A DNA stretch of 64,000 nucleotides from an uncultured Dorea sp. (GCA_910578865.1 CAJTRM010000004.1:62001-126000); one strand, 5' to 3'. Shown: positions 16,911 through 26,155, numbered from the stretch's first letter. The notes: a model not told the origin generated them from the sequence alone. A program made the numbers and translations.

Positions 16911-17687
16911 ATGGCACAGGGAAAAGTAGAAATATGCGGAGTAAATACGGCAAAGCTTCCAATCCTCAAAGAAGAGGAGAAGGAAGCTTTGTTTGCGAGA
17001 ATAAAGGCGGGGGACGAGAAGGCGAAGGAAGAATATATCAAGGGGAATCTGAGGCTGGTCTTAAGCGTGATCAAACGATTCGGGGCGAGTAATGAGAATC
17101 CGGATGATCTGTTCCAGATCGGCTGCATTGGTCTCATTAAGGCAATCAATAATTTTAATACGGAACTGGATGTAAAGTTCAGTACGTATGCAGTGCCGAT
17201 GATCATCGGTGAGATCAGGCGTTATATGAGAGACAATAATTCTATCCGTGTCAGCCGGTCTCTTCGGGATACTGCCTATAAGGCAATCTATGCCAAAGAG
17301 AATTTTATGAAACGGAATTTAAAGGAGCCTACCGTGCAGGAGATTGCGGAGGAGATCGGGATCTCCAAGGAAGATATTGTATTTGCCCTGGATGCCATAC
17401 AAGTGCCCATGAGTCTTCAGGAGCCGGTCTATAATGACGGAGGGGATGCCCTTTATGTGATGGATCAGATCAGCGATACCAAAAATAAGGAAGAAAAATG
17501 GGTGGAGAACCTTTCTCTTGAAGCGGCAATGGAACACTTAAATCCAAGGGAGCGGCATATTATAAAGCTTCGTTTTTTTGACGGGAAAACGCAGATGGAG
17601 GTTGCACAGGAAATTGAGATCTCACAGGCACAGGTGAGCCGTCTGGAAAAAAATGCGCTGCGGACGATGCGGCAATATCTGAGCTGA
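16911..17687 (+). CDS. sigG: RNA polymerase sporulation sigma factor sigma-G
   Basis: Sigma-G directs late forespore transcription, including spoVT. The 258-residue product begins with the family hallmark KVEICGVNTAKLP. Region 2 has GNLRLVLSVIKRF, DLFQIGCIGLIKAINNF and STYAVPMIIGEIRRYMRD. Region 4 ends with EVAQEIEISQAQVSRLEKN. I chose ATG 16911, 8 nt after GGAGGAGG; the frame is open 20 codons further up but without family similarity. In Bacillus sigG follows spoIIGA-sigE directly; here the beta-CASP nuclease gene is inserted between them. Confidence 0.97.
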   Translation: MAQGKVEICGVNTAKLPILKEEEKEALFARIKAGDEKAKEEYIKGNLRLVLSVIKRFGASNENPDDLFQIGCIGLIKAINNFNTELDVKFSTYAVPMIIGEIRRYMRDNNSIRVSRSLRDTAYKAIYAKENFMKRNLKEPTVQEIAEEIGISKEDIVFALDAIQVPMSLQEPVYNDGGDALYVMDQISDTKNKEEKWVENLSLEAAMEHLNPRERHIIKLRFFDGKTQMEVAQEIEISQAQVSRLEKNALRTMRQYLS

Positions 17688-17849
17688 CAGAATCCCGGAA
17701 GGAGAAAGCAGCTGCTTACTTGAGGTCTGTGCCATCGGTAAAAAAGAAATGTGTCAGTACACGCAATGATCCCGTCCGGTGAAAAATATCAGGTTATACT
17801 TGAAATTTACAGTGGTTCATACTATGATATTTCCATGGAGGAGACAAAT

Positions 17850-18500
17850 ATGATGAAAGCTTGTATCTTTGATCTGGACGGGACGTTGACAGACACTCTG
17901 GAATCTTTGACGTACTCTGTGCAGGCTGCGTTAGACGAGATGGGACTTGGGAAGATAACGGAAGAACAATGCAGAAGCTTTGTAGGTAACGGTGCCCGGT
18001 ATCTGATGGATCGTGCGCTCCGGGCAGCCGGAGATGAAAACGGTGAGAGGCTTCAGGAAGGAATGCAGGTATATGGACGCATATTCGATGAAAATTGTAC
18101 ATATCATGTAACACCGTATGAAGGTATCCTTCCGATGCTTCAGGAACTGAAGTACAGGGGACTTAAGCTGGCTGTACTTTCCAACAAGCCGCATCTGCAG
18201 ACCTGCAAAGTAGTCAGAGAAATTTTCGGGGAGCAGATGTTTGACTACGCCTCCGGACAGCAGGAGGCTATCAGGCGGAAGCCGGATCCGGAGGGGATTT
18301 TTCACATCCTGGAGCGTCTGGGTGTCTCAAAGGAGGAATGTCTCTACGTGGGCGATTCGGAGGTGGACATAAAAACCGGGCTCAACGGAGGGCTGCGGAC
18401 AGTCGGAGTGACCTGGGGATTTCGGACGAAAGAGGAATTAAAGGCTGCAGGTGCCGGGGAATTGATCCATCATCCTATGGAACTTCTGCAGTTTGTATAA
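17850..18500 (+). CDS. HAD-superfamily hydrolase (phosphoglycolate phosphatase-like)
   Basis: The 216-residue protein has the HAD phosphatase core: motif I IFDLDGTLTDT with nucleophile Asp, a helical cap (residues 20-85), motif II VLSNKP, the Lys of motif III in RRKPDPEGI, and motif IV GDSEVDIKTG. The Gph/PpaX-type cap and order suggest a small phosphomonoester substrate such as phosphoglycolate, but substrates of this family are not predictable. The ATG at 17850 follows GGAGGAGA; the frame extends upstream without similarity. It is followed 29 bp later by a small unknown gene. Confidence 0.88.
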   Translation: MMKACIFDLDGTLTDTLESLTYSVQAALDEMGLGKITEEQCRSFVGNGARYLMDRALRAAGDENGERLQEGMQVYGRIFDENCTYHVTPYEGILPMLQELKYRGLKLAVLSNKPHLQTCKVVREIFGEQMFDYASGQQEAIRRKPDPEGIFHILERLGVSKEECLYVGDSEVDIKTGLNGGLRTVGVTWGFRTKEELKAAGAGELIHHPMELLQFV

Positions 18501-18529
18501 AGGAATATTTTTAAAAGGAGGATGGCAGA

Positions 18530-18793
18530 ATGTATGAGTATGATGAAGAATGTCTGAGCACGTTTCTTGAGAAGCAGTCCCAGCTGTTTGATGAGCCGGT
18601 TGCAGAATCTATGGCTGAGGCTGAGGCGTTTCTGGAGGAGTGTATGGCTGCGGTGGTCGATGGGATCGATGAGGTCCGGGAATTTTTGAAGGAAGAAGGG
18701 CTGGACGTGGAAGGCATGTCACCGGAAGAACTTGAGGAGGCGTCTGAGGTGTTTGCCCTTTCAGGAGGAAGATACCTGATCGTAGAAGGTTAG
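18530..18793 (+). CDS. Small acidic protein of unknown function
   Basis: The 87-residue product is strongly acidic and predicted mostly helical (MAEAEAFLEECMAAVVDGID and LKEEGLDVEGMSPEELEEA), with no membrane segment. An AAAAGGAGG site gives good support for translation. It may be cotranscribed with the HAD gene. No family is recognised. Confidence 0.65.
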   Translation: MYEYDEECLSTFLEKQSQLFDEPVAESMAEAEAFLEECMAAVVDGIDEVREFLKEEGLDVEGMSPEELEEASEVFALSGGRYLIVEG

Positions 18794-18816
18794 CGCGGTG
18801 CAGCAGGAAAACAAAA

Positions 18817-18848
18817 GAGCCATAACTACTTGGTAGCTATGGCTTTTT
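18817..18848. terminator. Bidirectional terminator between convergent genes
   Basis: AGCCATAACTAC pairs with GTAGCTATGGCT (one internal mismatch) around a TTG loop, followed by T5 on the plus strand and preceded by an A-rich stretch for the minus strand. Its minus-strand side lies inside the final codons of the FMN-binding-type gene. Confidence 0.8.
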
Positions 18849-19260
18849 CTAATGCTTCACTGATGGCGTTTATGATAATCTGTGAAGTATAAGGGTTATC
18901 CTGGGGATATTCAATGTTTTCCAGGGACTGTTTATCATAGACCTGTTCGGCGATATTTTCAATGGCCGGCTGTATCAGAGGATACATGGTTGCCACAGTT
19001 TCATCCAGGTTGGAGAAGCGAATGGAATTGATATGGGATTCATCCACGGTGACTTCTACTTCAAGAGCCGTATTATTTAAAGATACGGTGGAAGTATAGC
19101 TTCCGGGGACGTATTTTTGCCCGGCTGCAGATGTTCCTTTATTTTTCGGAAGAAACATAAATAGCAGTAATAAGATTAATACTATTGCCAACACAGCGAA
19201 TACTGCGGTGTAAATGATTTCTTTCATATGCAGTACAACAATTTTCGTTTTGGAACTCAT
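18826..19260 (-). CDS. FMN-binding-domain-like membrane-anchored protein
   Basis: The 144-residue product has an N-terminal membrane anchor (about residues 14-39, very Leu/Ile-rich) and an outer domain with YVPGSYTSTVSLNNTALEVEVTVDESHINSI. This pattern is typical of small FMN-binding (RnfG/NosR-type) domains in Firmicutes. The usual flavinylation Ser/Thr motif is not evident, so cofactor binding is uncertain. The start is set by GGAGGT 4 nt upstream of the ATG at 19260. It is a single-gene unit convergent with the small acidic gene, and its last codons form part of the shared terminator. Confidence 0.7.
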   Translation of the reverse strand: MSSKTKIVVLHMKEIIYTAVFAVLAIVLILLLLFMFLPKNKGTSAAGQKYVPGSYTSTVSLNNTALEVEVTVDESHINSIRFSNLDETVATMYPLIQPAIENIAEQVYDKQSLENIEYPQDNPYTSQIIINAISEALEKAIATK

Positions 19261-19391
19261 AGTGACCTCCTGTATTTTGTTATGATATTTTCGCTTTCTA
19301 TAATGTATGAAGAAAACTGTGAAAATATGCATTGTAATCATTTGGCCTGACAGGCTATAATGGATAAGAGAAAAAGGAAAGGGAGATAAAT

Positions 19392-19976
19392 ATGTTTATA
19401 ATTGCGGGACTTGGCAATCCGACCCTTCAATATGAAGGAACAAGACATAATGCAGGATTTGATGTCATAGATGCTCTTGCAGAAAAATATAATATATCTG
19501 TGGATGGCAGAAAAAACAGAGCTTACGTTGGAAAAGGGCTCATAGAAGGAAAGAAGGTCCTCCTTGTAAAGCCGCAGACATATATGAACTTAAGCGGGGA
19601 AAGCATCGGGAGACTTGTGGATTATTATAAGGTGGATCCGGAGAATGAACTTTTGGTTATTTATGACGACATCAGCCTTCCGCCGGGACAGATCCGTATC
19701 AGAAAAAAGGGAAGTGCCGGCGGGCACAATGGCATGAAGAATATTATCAGGCATTTGCAGACGGAAGTATTCCTGCGGATTAAAGTGGGAGTGGGAGAGA
19801 AGCCGAAACAGTACGACCTTGCCGATTATGTTTTGAGCCGCTTTTCAAAGCCGGAGATGGAGGAGATGAAAGAGGGCTACAAAAAGGCGGTCCATGCAGT
19901 ACAGAGACTCCTGGAAGGTGAGATCGAGGCGGCTATGAATGAATATAACAGAAAAGTTAAGCCGAAGGAGATATAA
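19392..19976 (+). CDS. pth: Peptidyl-tRNA hydrolase
   Basis: Pth releases peptides from peptidyl-tRNA that drops off the ribosome. The 194-residue product shows the family order: GLGNPTLQYEGTRHNAGFDV with catalytic His, KPQTYMNLSGESIG, YDDISLPPGQIRIRKKGSAGGHNGMKNI and FLRIKVGVGEKP. The start follows AAGGGAG. Its stop is three bases from the mfd start, so the two are translationally linked; pth-mfd is a conserved Firmicutes pair. Confidence 0.97.
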   Translation: MFIIAGLGNPTLQYEGTRHNAGFDVIDALAEKYNISVDGRKNRAYVGKGLIEGKKVLLVKPQTYMNLSGESIGRLVDYYKVDPENELLVIYDDISLPPGQIRIRKKGSAGGHNGMKNIIRHLQTEVFLRIKVGVGEKPKQYDLADYVLSRFSKPEMEEMKEGYKKAVHAVQRLLEGEIEAAMNEYNRKVKPKEI

Positions 19977-19979
19977 GTG

Positions 19980-22900
19980 ATGCAAGCCTTATGCGGACCG
20001 TTGAGAGAACTGGCGGAATTTGAAGAAATCTGTAAGAAAAAAATGGAATGTCCCGGGATGATCAGGATCCTTGGATGTACAGGTTCACAAAAATCACATA
20101 TGATGTATGCACTGAGCGATGGCTGCCGTTATAAAGTCATCGCCTGTTCCAGTGAGTCAAAGGCAAAGCAGGTCTATGAGGAATACCGGTTCCTTTCGCG
20201 GGACGTGTATCTGTACCCGGCTAAGGATCTGCTTTTTTATCAGGCAGATTTAAGGAGTAAAGAGCTGGTAAAGCAGAGGATGGAAGTGATAGAGGCGGTA
20301 CTTTTAAAAGATTCTGCCGTGATCGTGACAAGCTTTGATGCATTTATGGACGGCCTGCTTCCCAGAGAGGAGATTGAAAGGCGCGTGATCCGTATCGGAG
20401 GGGAGGATACGATTGATCTTGCCCTGCTGGAGACAAGGCTTGCGGACATCGGCTATGACAGAGAGATACAGGTCGAGGGACCGGGGCAGTTTGCCGTTCG
20501 GGGCGGAATCCTTGACATCTATCCTCTGACGAAGGAGCTTCCGATCAGAATCGAACTGTGGGGAGACGAGGTGGATTCTATTCGCACCTTTGACGTAGAG
20601 ACCCAGCGCTCCATCGAAAATCTGAGAAATGTGGAAATCTATCCGGCCACAGAATTTCCAAGAGAGGGAGAACACAGAGTTTCCTTTCTGGATTATTTCG
20701 ATCCCGGACAGACACTTCTTTTTCTGGATGAGCCGGTGCGGCTTTTAGAGAAGGGGCAGGGGGTAGAGGAAGAGTTTATAGAGGCTCAGAAGCGCCGTGT
20801 GGAAGGCGGATATGAGGTGTCTGACCAGGAGATGAAGCTGTATGGCGTGTCTGAGATTACGGAGCGGATGAACCGTTACAGCAGCATTGGCTTTTTTGCC
20901 CTGGAAATGCGCGCCAAAGGGTTCCACATTCGGGAATCCTATCATTTGCAGACCAAAGGAGTGAATTCCTATAACCGTAGTTTTGAGATGCTGACGCAGG
21001 ATCTGAAGCGGCTGAAAAGGAACGGGAGCCGTGTTGTGCTTCTGTCTGGTTCCCGGACAAGGGCGAAGAGGCTTGCACAGGATCTCAGGGATTATAATCT
21101 GAGCAGCTATTACAGCGAAGATCTGGAGCAGGAGGCAGGCCCGGGGGAGGTTATGACGGCCTATGGATATATTGCAGAGGGCTATGAATATCCCATGCTT
21201 AAATTTACTGTCATATCGGAGACGGATATCTTCGGAAGGTCGCAGAAAAAGAAGAAGCGGAAGGTGTACGAAGGCAGGAAGATCCAGAGTTTTTCCGAGC
21301 TGAAGCCGGGGGATTATGTTGTCCATGAAAATCACGGTCTTGGAATTTATCAGGGGATTGAGAAGATAGAGGTGGATAAGATCGCCAAGGATTATATGAA
21401 GATTTCTTACGCAAAAGGAGGAAATCTGTATATTCCTGCCACACAGCTTGATCTGATCCAGAAGTATGCAAGCTCTGACGCGAAGAAACCAAAACTCAAT
21501 CGTCTGGGAACTCAGGAGTGGACAAAGACGAAGACAAGAGTACGCGGCGCGGTCAGGGAGATTGCGAAGGATCTGGTGGAACTGTATGCTGCAAGGCAGA
21601 ATAAGGAAGGTTATATATATGGAGAGGACACAGTCTGGCAGAAGGAATTTGAAGAAATGTTTCCTTTTGAAGAAACGCAGGACCAGCTCCTTGCCATTGA
21701 GGCGGTGAAGCGGGATATGCAGAGCCGCAAGATTATGGACCGCCTGATCTGCGGAGATGTAGGATACGGGAAAACGGAGATTGCGATCCGTGCGGCATTT
21801 AAAGCTGTCCAGGAGGATAAGCAGGTGGTATATCTTGTCCCCACCACCATCCTTGCACAGCAGCACTATAATACCTTTTTACAGCGTATGCGGGACTTTC
21901 CCGTGCGGGTAGACCTTATGTGCCGGTTCCGGACATCTGCCCAGCAGAAGAAAACGATCGAGGATACGAAAAGAGGGCTGGTGGATATTGTGATCGGAAC
22001 CCACCGGGTGTTAAGCGATGATATTCAGTTTAAAAATCTGGGCCTGCTGGTCATTGATGAAGAGCAGAGGTTCGGAGTGCAGCACAAGGAGAAGATCAAA
22101 AAGCTGAAAGAAAATATAGATGTACTGACGCTGACTGCGACGCCGATTCCAAGAACGCTTCATATGAGCCTGATCGGTATCCGTGATATGAGTGTACTGG
22201 AAGAGGCTCCGGAGGATCGTATACCGATTCAGACTTATGTGATGGAATATAATGACGAGATGGTGAGGGAAGCCATTGAAAGGGAATGTGCACGTCAGGG
22301 ACAGGTTTATTATGTGTACAACCGGGTGGAGGATATTGCCGAGGTGACGGCGCGCGTCCAGCGGCTCGTGCCGGAGGTCCGGGTGGCCTATGCCCACGGA
22401 CAGATGAAAGAGCAGGAGCTTGAGGCAATTATGTATGATTTTATCAACGGAGAGATTGATGTTCTGGTCTCCACAACGATCATTGAGACCGGACTTGACA
22501 TCTCGAATGTTAATACTATGATTATCCATGATGCGGACCGTCTGGGGCTTTCCCAGCTCTATCAGCTGCGCGGGCGCGTGGGGCGTTCCAACCGTATGGC
22601 TTATGCGTTCCTCCTTTACCGGCGGGATAAGATGCTGAAGGAGATTGCGGAAAAACGACTGGCGGCCATCCGGGAATTTACGGATCTTGGTTCCGGATTC
22701 AAAATTGCGATGCGGGATCTTGAGATTCGCGGGGCCGGAAACCTTCTGGGCGCGGAACAGCACGGCCATATGGAAGCAGTGGGGTATGACCTGTACTGCA
22801 AGATGTTGAATGAGGCTGTGAAGCATTTGAAGGGAGAGCTGGAGGAGGAAACCTATACTACTACTATTGACCTGAATGTGGATGCTTTTATTCCGGATTC

Positions 22901-23318
22901 CTATATCTCCAATGAATACCAGAAGCTGGATATCTATAAGCGGATTGCAGCTATTGAATCGGAGGAGGAGCGGGAGGATATGATAGAAGAGCTGGTGGAC
23001 CGTTTCGGGGATATTCCGAAAAAGGTAGAGACCCTTCTTCTGGCGGCCTCTTTGAAAGCACTGGCCCACAGTGTCTATGTAACCGCTGTGGAGCAAAAAG
23101 GAGAATCCTGCACATTTTTCATGTATGAAAAGGCAAAGGTACATCCGGAGAGGATCCCCGGGCTTCTTAGTGATTTTGCGGGTGATCTTTCTTTTAAGGC
23201 AGATCCGCCCATGTTCGTCTGGCAAAAGAAAAACACCAGAAATAAAGGGCAGGGACAGGGAATCCTGGAAGTTGTGAAAAATGTGTTAATTGGGATAAAA
23301 GGATTGATTGATCCGTAA
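19980..23318 (+). CDS. mfd: Transcription-repair coupling factor
   Basis: Mfd removes stalled RNA polymerase from lesions and recruits UvrA. The 1112-residue protein has the full layout: UvrB-like N-terminal part, the CarD-like RNA polymerase-interaction domain (GDYVVHENHGLGIYQGI near residue 445), then a RecG-like translocase with Walker A CGDVGYGKTE, VPTTILAQQH, DEEQ box VIDEEQRFGV, TATPIPRTL and STTIIETGLDI, and the TRCF C-terminal domain (ELVDRFGDIP). Either ATG 19980 or the adjacent GTG 19977 could be used after AAGGAG. Confidence 0.97.
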   Translation: MQALCGPLRELAEFEEICKKKMECPGMIRILGCTGSQKSHMMYALSDGCRYKVIACSSESKAKQVYEEYRFLSRDVYLYPAKDLLFYQADLRSKELVKQRMEVIEAVLLKDSAVIVTSFDAFMDGLLPREEIERRVIRIGGEDTIDLALLETRLADIGYDREIQVEGPGQFAVRGGILDIYPLTKELPIRIELWGDEVDSIRTFDVETQRSIENLRNVEIYPATEFPREGEHRVSFLDYFDPGQTLLFLDEPVRLLEKGQGVEEEFIEAQKRRVEGGYEVSDQEMKLYGVSEITERMNRYSSIGFFALEMRAKGFHIRESYHLQTKGVNSYNRSFEMLTQDLKRLKRNGSRVVLLSGSRTRAKRLAQDLRDYNLSSYYSEDLEQEAGPGEVMTAYGYIAEGYEYPMLKFTVISETDIFGRSQKKKKRKVYEGRKIQSFSELKPGDYVVHENHGLGIYQGIEKIEVDKIAKDYMKISYAKGGNLYIPATQLDLIQKYASSDAKKPKLNRLGTQEWTKTKTRVRGAVREIAKDLVELYAARQNKEGYIYGEDTVWQKEFEEMFPFEETQDQLLAIEAVKRDMQSRKIMDRLICGDVGYGKTEIAIRAAFKAVQEDKQVVYLVPTTILAQQHYNTFLQRMRDFPVRVDLMCRFRTSAQQKKTIEDTKRGLVDIVIGTHRVLSDDIQFKNLGLLVIDEEQRFGVQHKEKIKKLKENIDVLTLTATPIPRTLHMSLIGIRDMSVLEEAPEDRIPIQTYVMEYNDEMVREAIERECARQGQVYYVYNRVEDIAEVTARVQRLVPEVRVAYAHGQMKEQELEAIMYDFINGEIDVLVSTTIIETGLDISNVNTMIIHDADRLGLSQLYQLRGRVGRSNRMAYAFLLYRRDKMLKEIAEKRLAAIREFTDLGSGFKIAMRDLEIRGAGNLLGAEQHGHMEAVGYDLYCKMLNEAVKHLKGELEEETYTTTIDLNVDAFIPDSYISNEYQKLDIYKRIAAIESEEEREDMIEELVDRFGDIPKKVETLLLAASLKALAHSVYVTAVEQKGESCTFFMYEKAKVHPERIPGLLSDFAGDLSFKADPPMFVWQKKNTRNKGQGQGILEVVKNVLIGIKGLIDP

Positions 23319-23370
23319 AAAGAGGATATACTGTATAAGTTAGCAGGTACTAAGGAGGGTATGAACAGAG

Positions 23371-24444
23371 ATGAAAAAGAGAGCATTGATATGGATAATG
23401 GCAGGTGTGCTTGCGGCGCTTCCTCTTACGGGCTGCACTTCGTTTGAAGGAAGTGAAGTGGTTGTAAAGATGGGGGACAAGGAGATTACGGCAGACCTGG
23501 CGAATTTCTATGCAAGATATACACAGGCTCAGTATGAGACATTTTACGGGGCGTATTTCGGAGACAATATGTGGGGATCTGAGGCAGCAGAAGGGGAGTC
23601 TTATGAAGAATCTGTAAAAAATACGCTGCTTGAAGATCTGCAGACAATGATTCTTCTTGAGGAGCATATGGGGGATTATGAGATTGCGCTTACCGACGGA
23701 GAGAAGGCTGTCATAACAAAGGCGGCAAAGGAATTCGATGAAGATAATTCTCTTGAAAATAAAGAGAAGATTTCCGGTGATGTAAAGACGGTGGAACGGA
23801 TGCTCACTCTGCTTGCCATTCAGCAAAAAGTGAGGACGGCCATTGAAGCCGGGGCAGATACAGAGGTTACGGACGAAGAGGCAGCTCAGAAGAGTATGCA
23901 GTACGTGTTATTCCCTTATAAAACTACGGATGAGGATGGAAAGAGCAAAGAGCTGACTGCCGACGAAAAGGCAGCGGTCAAAGAAAAGGCGGAAGTTCTG
24001 GCGCAGAGCCTTAAGGACGGAGGCGATATCAGCACGCTTGCAGCCGCAGAGACTCTGGATGTCCAGACGGCAACCTTTGATAAGGAGTCTGCGGTTCCGG
24101 ATGCGGATCTTGTAAAGGCCGCGGATCAGCTTCAATTAAATGAATCCACAGATGTGATTGAAACGGATGCAGGCTGCTATGTGGGCAGAGTGACAAGTCT
24201 TCTGGATCCACAGGCAACAGAGAATAAGAAGCAGGTGATCGTCAATGACAGGAAGACCAAGCTTTTTACAGATACCTGTGAGAAGTGGAAGGAAGGTATG
24301 GATATTAAGGTTAATAAAAAAGTCTGGAAAAAGATAGATTTTAATGACCTGAGCGTTACTATGAAGCAGAAGATCGAGCAGCCTTATACCGATGAGGTTA
24401 AGACAGACGATCAGGAGGATGCGGGAAACAGTACAGAGGAATAA
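23371..24444 (+). CDS. Parvulin-type peptidyl-prolyl isomerase lipoprotein (PrsA/SurA-like foldase)
   Basis: The 357-residue product has a lipoprotein signal peptide with lipobox LTGC at residues 20-23, so it should be anchored outside the membrane. The N-terminal domain resembles SurA/PrsA chaperones. A parvulin-like segment follows (EEAAQKSMQYVLFPYKTTDEDG to VGRVTSLLDPQATENKK). The tail is acidic and low-complexity (TDDQEDAGNSTEE). The likely role is folding of exported proteins. Parvulin active-site residues are hard to confirm by eye, so the isomerase activity is inferred. A long hairpin follows the stop. Confidence 0.82.
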   Translation: MKKRALIWIMAGVLAALPLTGCTSFEGSEVVVKMGDKEITADLANFYARYTQAQYETFYGAYFGDNMWGSEAAEGESYEESVKNTLLEDLQTMILLEEHMGDYEIALTDGEKAVITKAAKEFDEDNSLENKEKISGDVKTVERMLTLLAIQQKVRTAIEAGADTEVTDEEAAQKSMQYVLFPYKTTDEDGKSKELTADEKAAVKEKAEVLAQSLKDGGDISTLAAAETLDVQTATFDKESAVPDADLVKAADQLQLNESTDVIETDAGCYVGRVTSLLDPQATENKKQVIVNDRKTKLFTDTCEKWKEGMDIKVNKKVWKKIDFNDLSVTMKQKIEQPYTDEVKTDDQEDAGNSTEE

Positions 24445-24454
24445 GCAGATTGCA

Positions 24455-24500
24455 AGGAGCCCGGAATGTAAATGGTTGGACATTTGCATTCCGGGCTCCT
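24455..24500. repeat. Long palindrome A (intergenic hairpin, AAATGG family)
   Basis: A 19-bp arm (24456-24474) pairs with 24481-24499 with one wobble and a 6-nt loop. It lies between convergent genes and probably terminates both, though no clear T-run follows. It shares the pattern ATGTAAATGG and its flanking stem with palindromes B (30284) and C (50624). Confidence 0.75.
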
Positions 24501-24534
24501 GTGGCTTCGGCAAAGATTTTACGGAAACTGACGG

Positions 24535-24981
24535 CTACTGCAGAATGGACATAAGGATGTCGTTGACCAGTTTTCCGTCGGCTTTTCCTTTGACTTTAGG
24601 CATCAGGACTTTCATGATGCGTCCCTTATCTTTGGCAGTCGGGGTTTCAATGCCGATTTCAGACAGGGTTTCGCTGATGATCTCTTTGATCCCGGCCTCG
24701 TCCATCATTTTTGGGGCATATTGCTCCAGGACAGCAAGACGGCGGCTGCATTCGCTGATGATCTCTGTGCGTTCCGGAGGGGTCATTTCCAGAGTCTCTT
24801 TTGTCTGTTTGATTTCTTTTAAGATGACCTGAACTTCTTCTTCCGGCGTTAAGTCGGAGCGCTTGTCGATCGCTTTATTTTTAAGGGCTGCCAACAGCAT
24901 GGATAAAGTTTCTTTTGTGTCTTTTTCACCGGCTTTCATAGCTTTTACCATGTCGGCCCTTACTTCTTCGATTTTGCTCAT
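24535..24981 (-). CDS. GatB/YqeY domain protein
   Basis: The 148-residue protein belongs to the YqeY family, which resembles the C-terminal tRNA-binding part of GatB. The segments MKAGEKDTKETLSMLLAALK, EEEVQVILKEIKQTKETLE, YAPKMMDEAGIKEI and TAKDKGRIMKVLMPKVKGKADG are typical. A role in tRNA-dependent amidation or tRNA binding is suggested for the family but not established. The start is supported by GGAGGAAT just upstream. It is convergent with the foldase gene and divergent from spoVT. Confidence 0.88.
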   Translation of the reverse strand: MSKIEEVRADMVKAMKAGEKDTKETLSMLLAALKNKAIDKRSDLTPEEEVQVILKEIKQTKETLEMTPPERTEIISECSRRLAVLEQYAPKMMDEAGIKEIISETLSEIGIETPTAKDKGRIMKVLMPKVKGKADGKLVNDILMSILQ

Positions 24982-25085
24982 GATTGATTCCTCCAGTCAT
25001 GTGATCATATTTCCAAAAAGATTTGGATGATGTTACAAGTTTAACAGATGCAAGAAACATTTTCAATACTGTATAATTTTCCCGG

Positions 25086-25112
25086 CATTTACAGATACTA
25101 CTGCTGTAAATG
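25086..25112. promoter_or_regulatory. Inverted repeat upstream of spoVT
   Basis: CATTTACAG and CTGTAAATG form a perfect 9-bp inverted repeat with a 9-nt spacer, about 30 bp upstream of the spoVT start. A further GTAAATGGA copy follows at about 25121. The site could be an operator for the AbrB-type regulator encoded immediately downstream. Confidence 0.45.
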
Positions 25113-25142
25113 GAAAGTACAGTAAATGGAGGAAGATTTTAT

Positions 25143-25691
25143 ATGAAGGCAACAGGAATTGTAAGAAGGATTGATGATCTTGGAAGGGTTGTTATTCCGA
25201 AGGAAATACGAAGGACCCTCCGCATCCGTGAGGGCGATCCCCTTGAAATATTTACAGATCGTGAAGGAGAGATTATCCTGAAAAAGTACTCGCCGATCGG
25301 AGAACTGTCTGCATTTGCAAAGCAGTATGCGGAGAGTCTTTCGCAGACGATGGGGTGTCTCGTTGCCGTGTGCGATATGGATCAGATCATTGCAGCAGCC
25401 GGATCAGGCAAAAAAGACCTGATGGAAAAATACATCAGCAAGTCACTGGAGAAGCTGTTAAATGACCGCAGTTCTATTCTGGTATCCTCAGGGGATAAGA
25501 AATATGTGAAGATTACCAGTGAGCAGGAAGAAGATTATGCATATGAAGTTGTTATTCCGATCATTTGTGAGGGCGATGTGATCGGAGGGGTTATTTTATT
25601 GTCGAAAGATGAGAAAAACAAGCTTTCAGAGCTGGAACAAAAGCTGGCTTTCTGCGCCGCTGATTTTTTGGGCAGGCAAATGGAACAATAG
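25143..25691 (+). CDS. spoVT: Stage V sporulation protein T
   Basis: SpoVT is an AbrB-type regulator that modulates sigma-G-dependent genes in the forespore. The 182-residue product begins MKATGIVRRIDDLGRVVIPK, the nearly invariant SpoVT/AbrB N-terminal DNA-binding domain (residues 1-50), followed by a GAF-like C-terminal domain ending in FLGRQMEQ as in Bacillus. ATG 25143 follows TGGAGGAAG; the frame runs 11 codons further up without similarity. It is the first gene of a unit that may include the small membrane protein downstream. Confidence 0.95.
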   Translation: MKATGIVRRIDDLGRVVIPKEIRRTLRIREGDPLEIFTDREGEIILKKYSPIGELSAFAKQYAESLSQTMGCLVAVCDMDQIIAAAGSGKKDLMEKYISKSLEKLLNDRSSILVSSGDKKYVKITSEQEEDYAYEVVIPIICEGDVIGGVILLSKDEKNKLSELEQKLAFCAADFLGRQMEQ

Positions 25692-25743
25692 AGGCATAAA
25701 ACAGGTCTTTTCCTCATAACTTGTGATAGACAAGGAGGGAGTT

Positions 25744-26121
25744 ATGATGGAAAGACAGGTAAAGAGAGAATCGAAGGTTATGTGGGTCCTGAAGTCACTG
25801 TTGTTTTCTTATATTGTCACGGGAGTGCTTCTGGTGCTGTTAACTGTACTGCTCTATAAGTTTGAGCTGGATGAGAAGCTGGTTTCGGCGGGGATTGTGG
25901 CGGTCTATGTGCTTGCGACTATGGCAGGCGGAATTGTGTTGGGGAAACTTGCGGGCACGCGGAGATTTCTGTGGGGCATAGGACTTGGGATCGCTTATTT
26001 TGGACTTTTGATGCTGATTACCCTCGGGGTATACCGCACACTGAACGGAAACGGGGTGAATCTTGTCACTGCCTTTATTTTGTGTGCGGGCGGAGGCATG
26101 ACAGGCGGGATGATTTCCTGA
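25744..26121 (+). CDS. TIGR04086-type four-helix membrane protein
   Basis: The 125-residue product has four predicted membrane helices: about 18-41, 50-70, 77-97 and 104-124, with the last ending CAGGGMTGGMIS. Small proteins of this layout occur widely in clostridia as the TIGR04086 family, commonly near the SCIFF locus, and have no assigned function. ATG 25744 follows AGGAGGGAG. Its position just upstream of the SCIFF genes fits the family, but whether it acts with them is unknown. Confidence 0.7.
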   Translation: MMERQVKRESKVMWVLKSLLFSYIVTGVLLVLLTVLLYKFELDEKLVSAGIVAVYVLATMAGGIVLGKLAGTRRFLWGIGLGIAYFGLLMLITLGVYRTLNGNGVNLVTAFILCAGGGMTGGMIS

Positions 26122-26155
26122 GATACCGCAGCAGCCTGCCCCTGAAAACTTATGA

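Noticed and set aside
20745..23225. Long open frames on the minus strand opposite mfd (over 370 and 400 codons)
   Set aside because: They lie wholly antisense to the clear mfd gene, lack ribosome sites, and their translations show no domain pattern; they are a by-product of codon bias.
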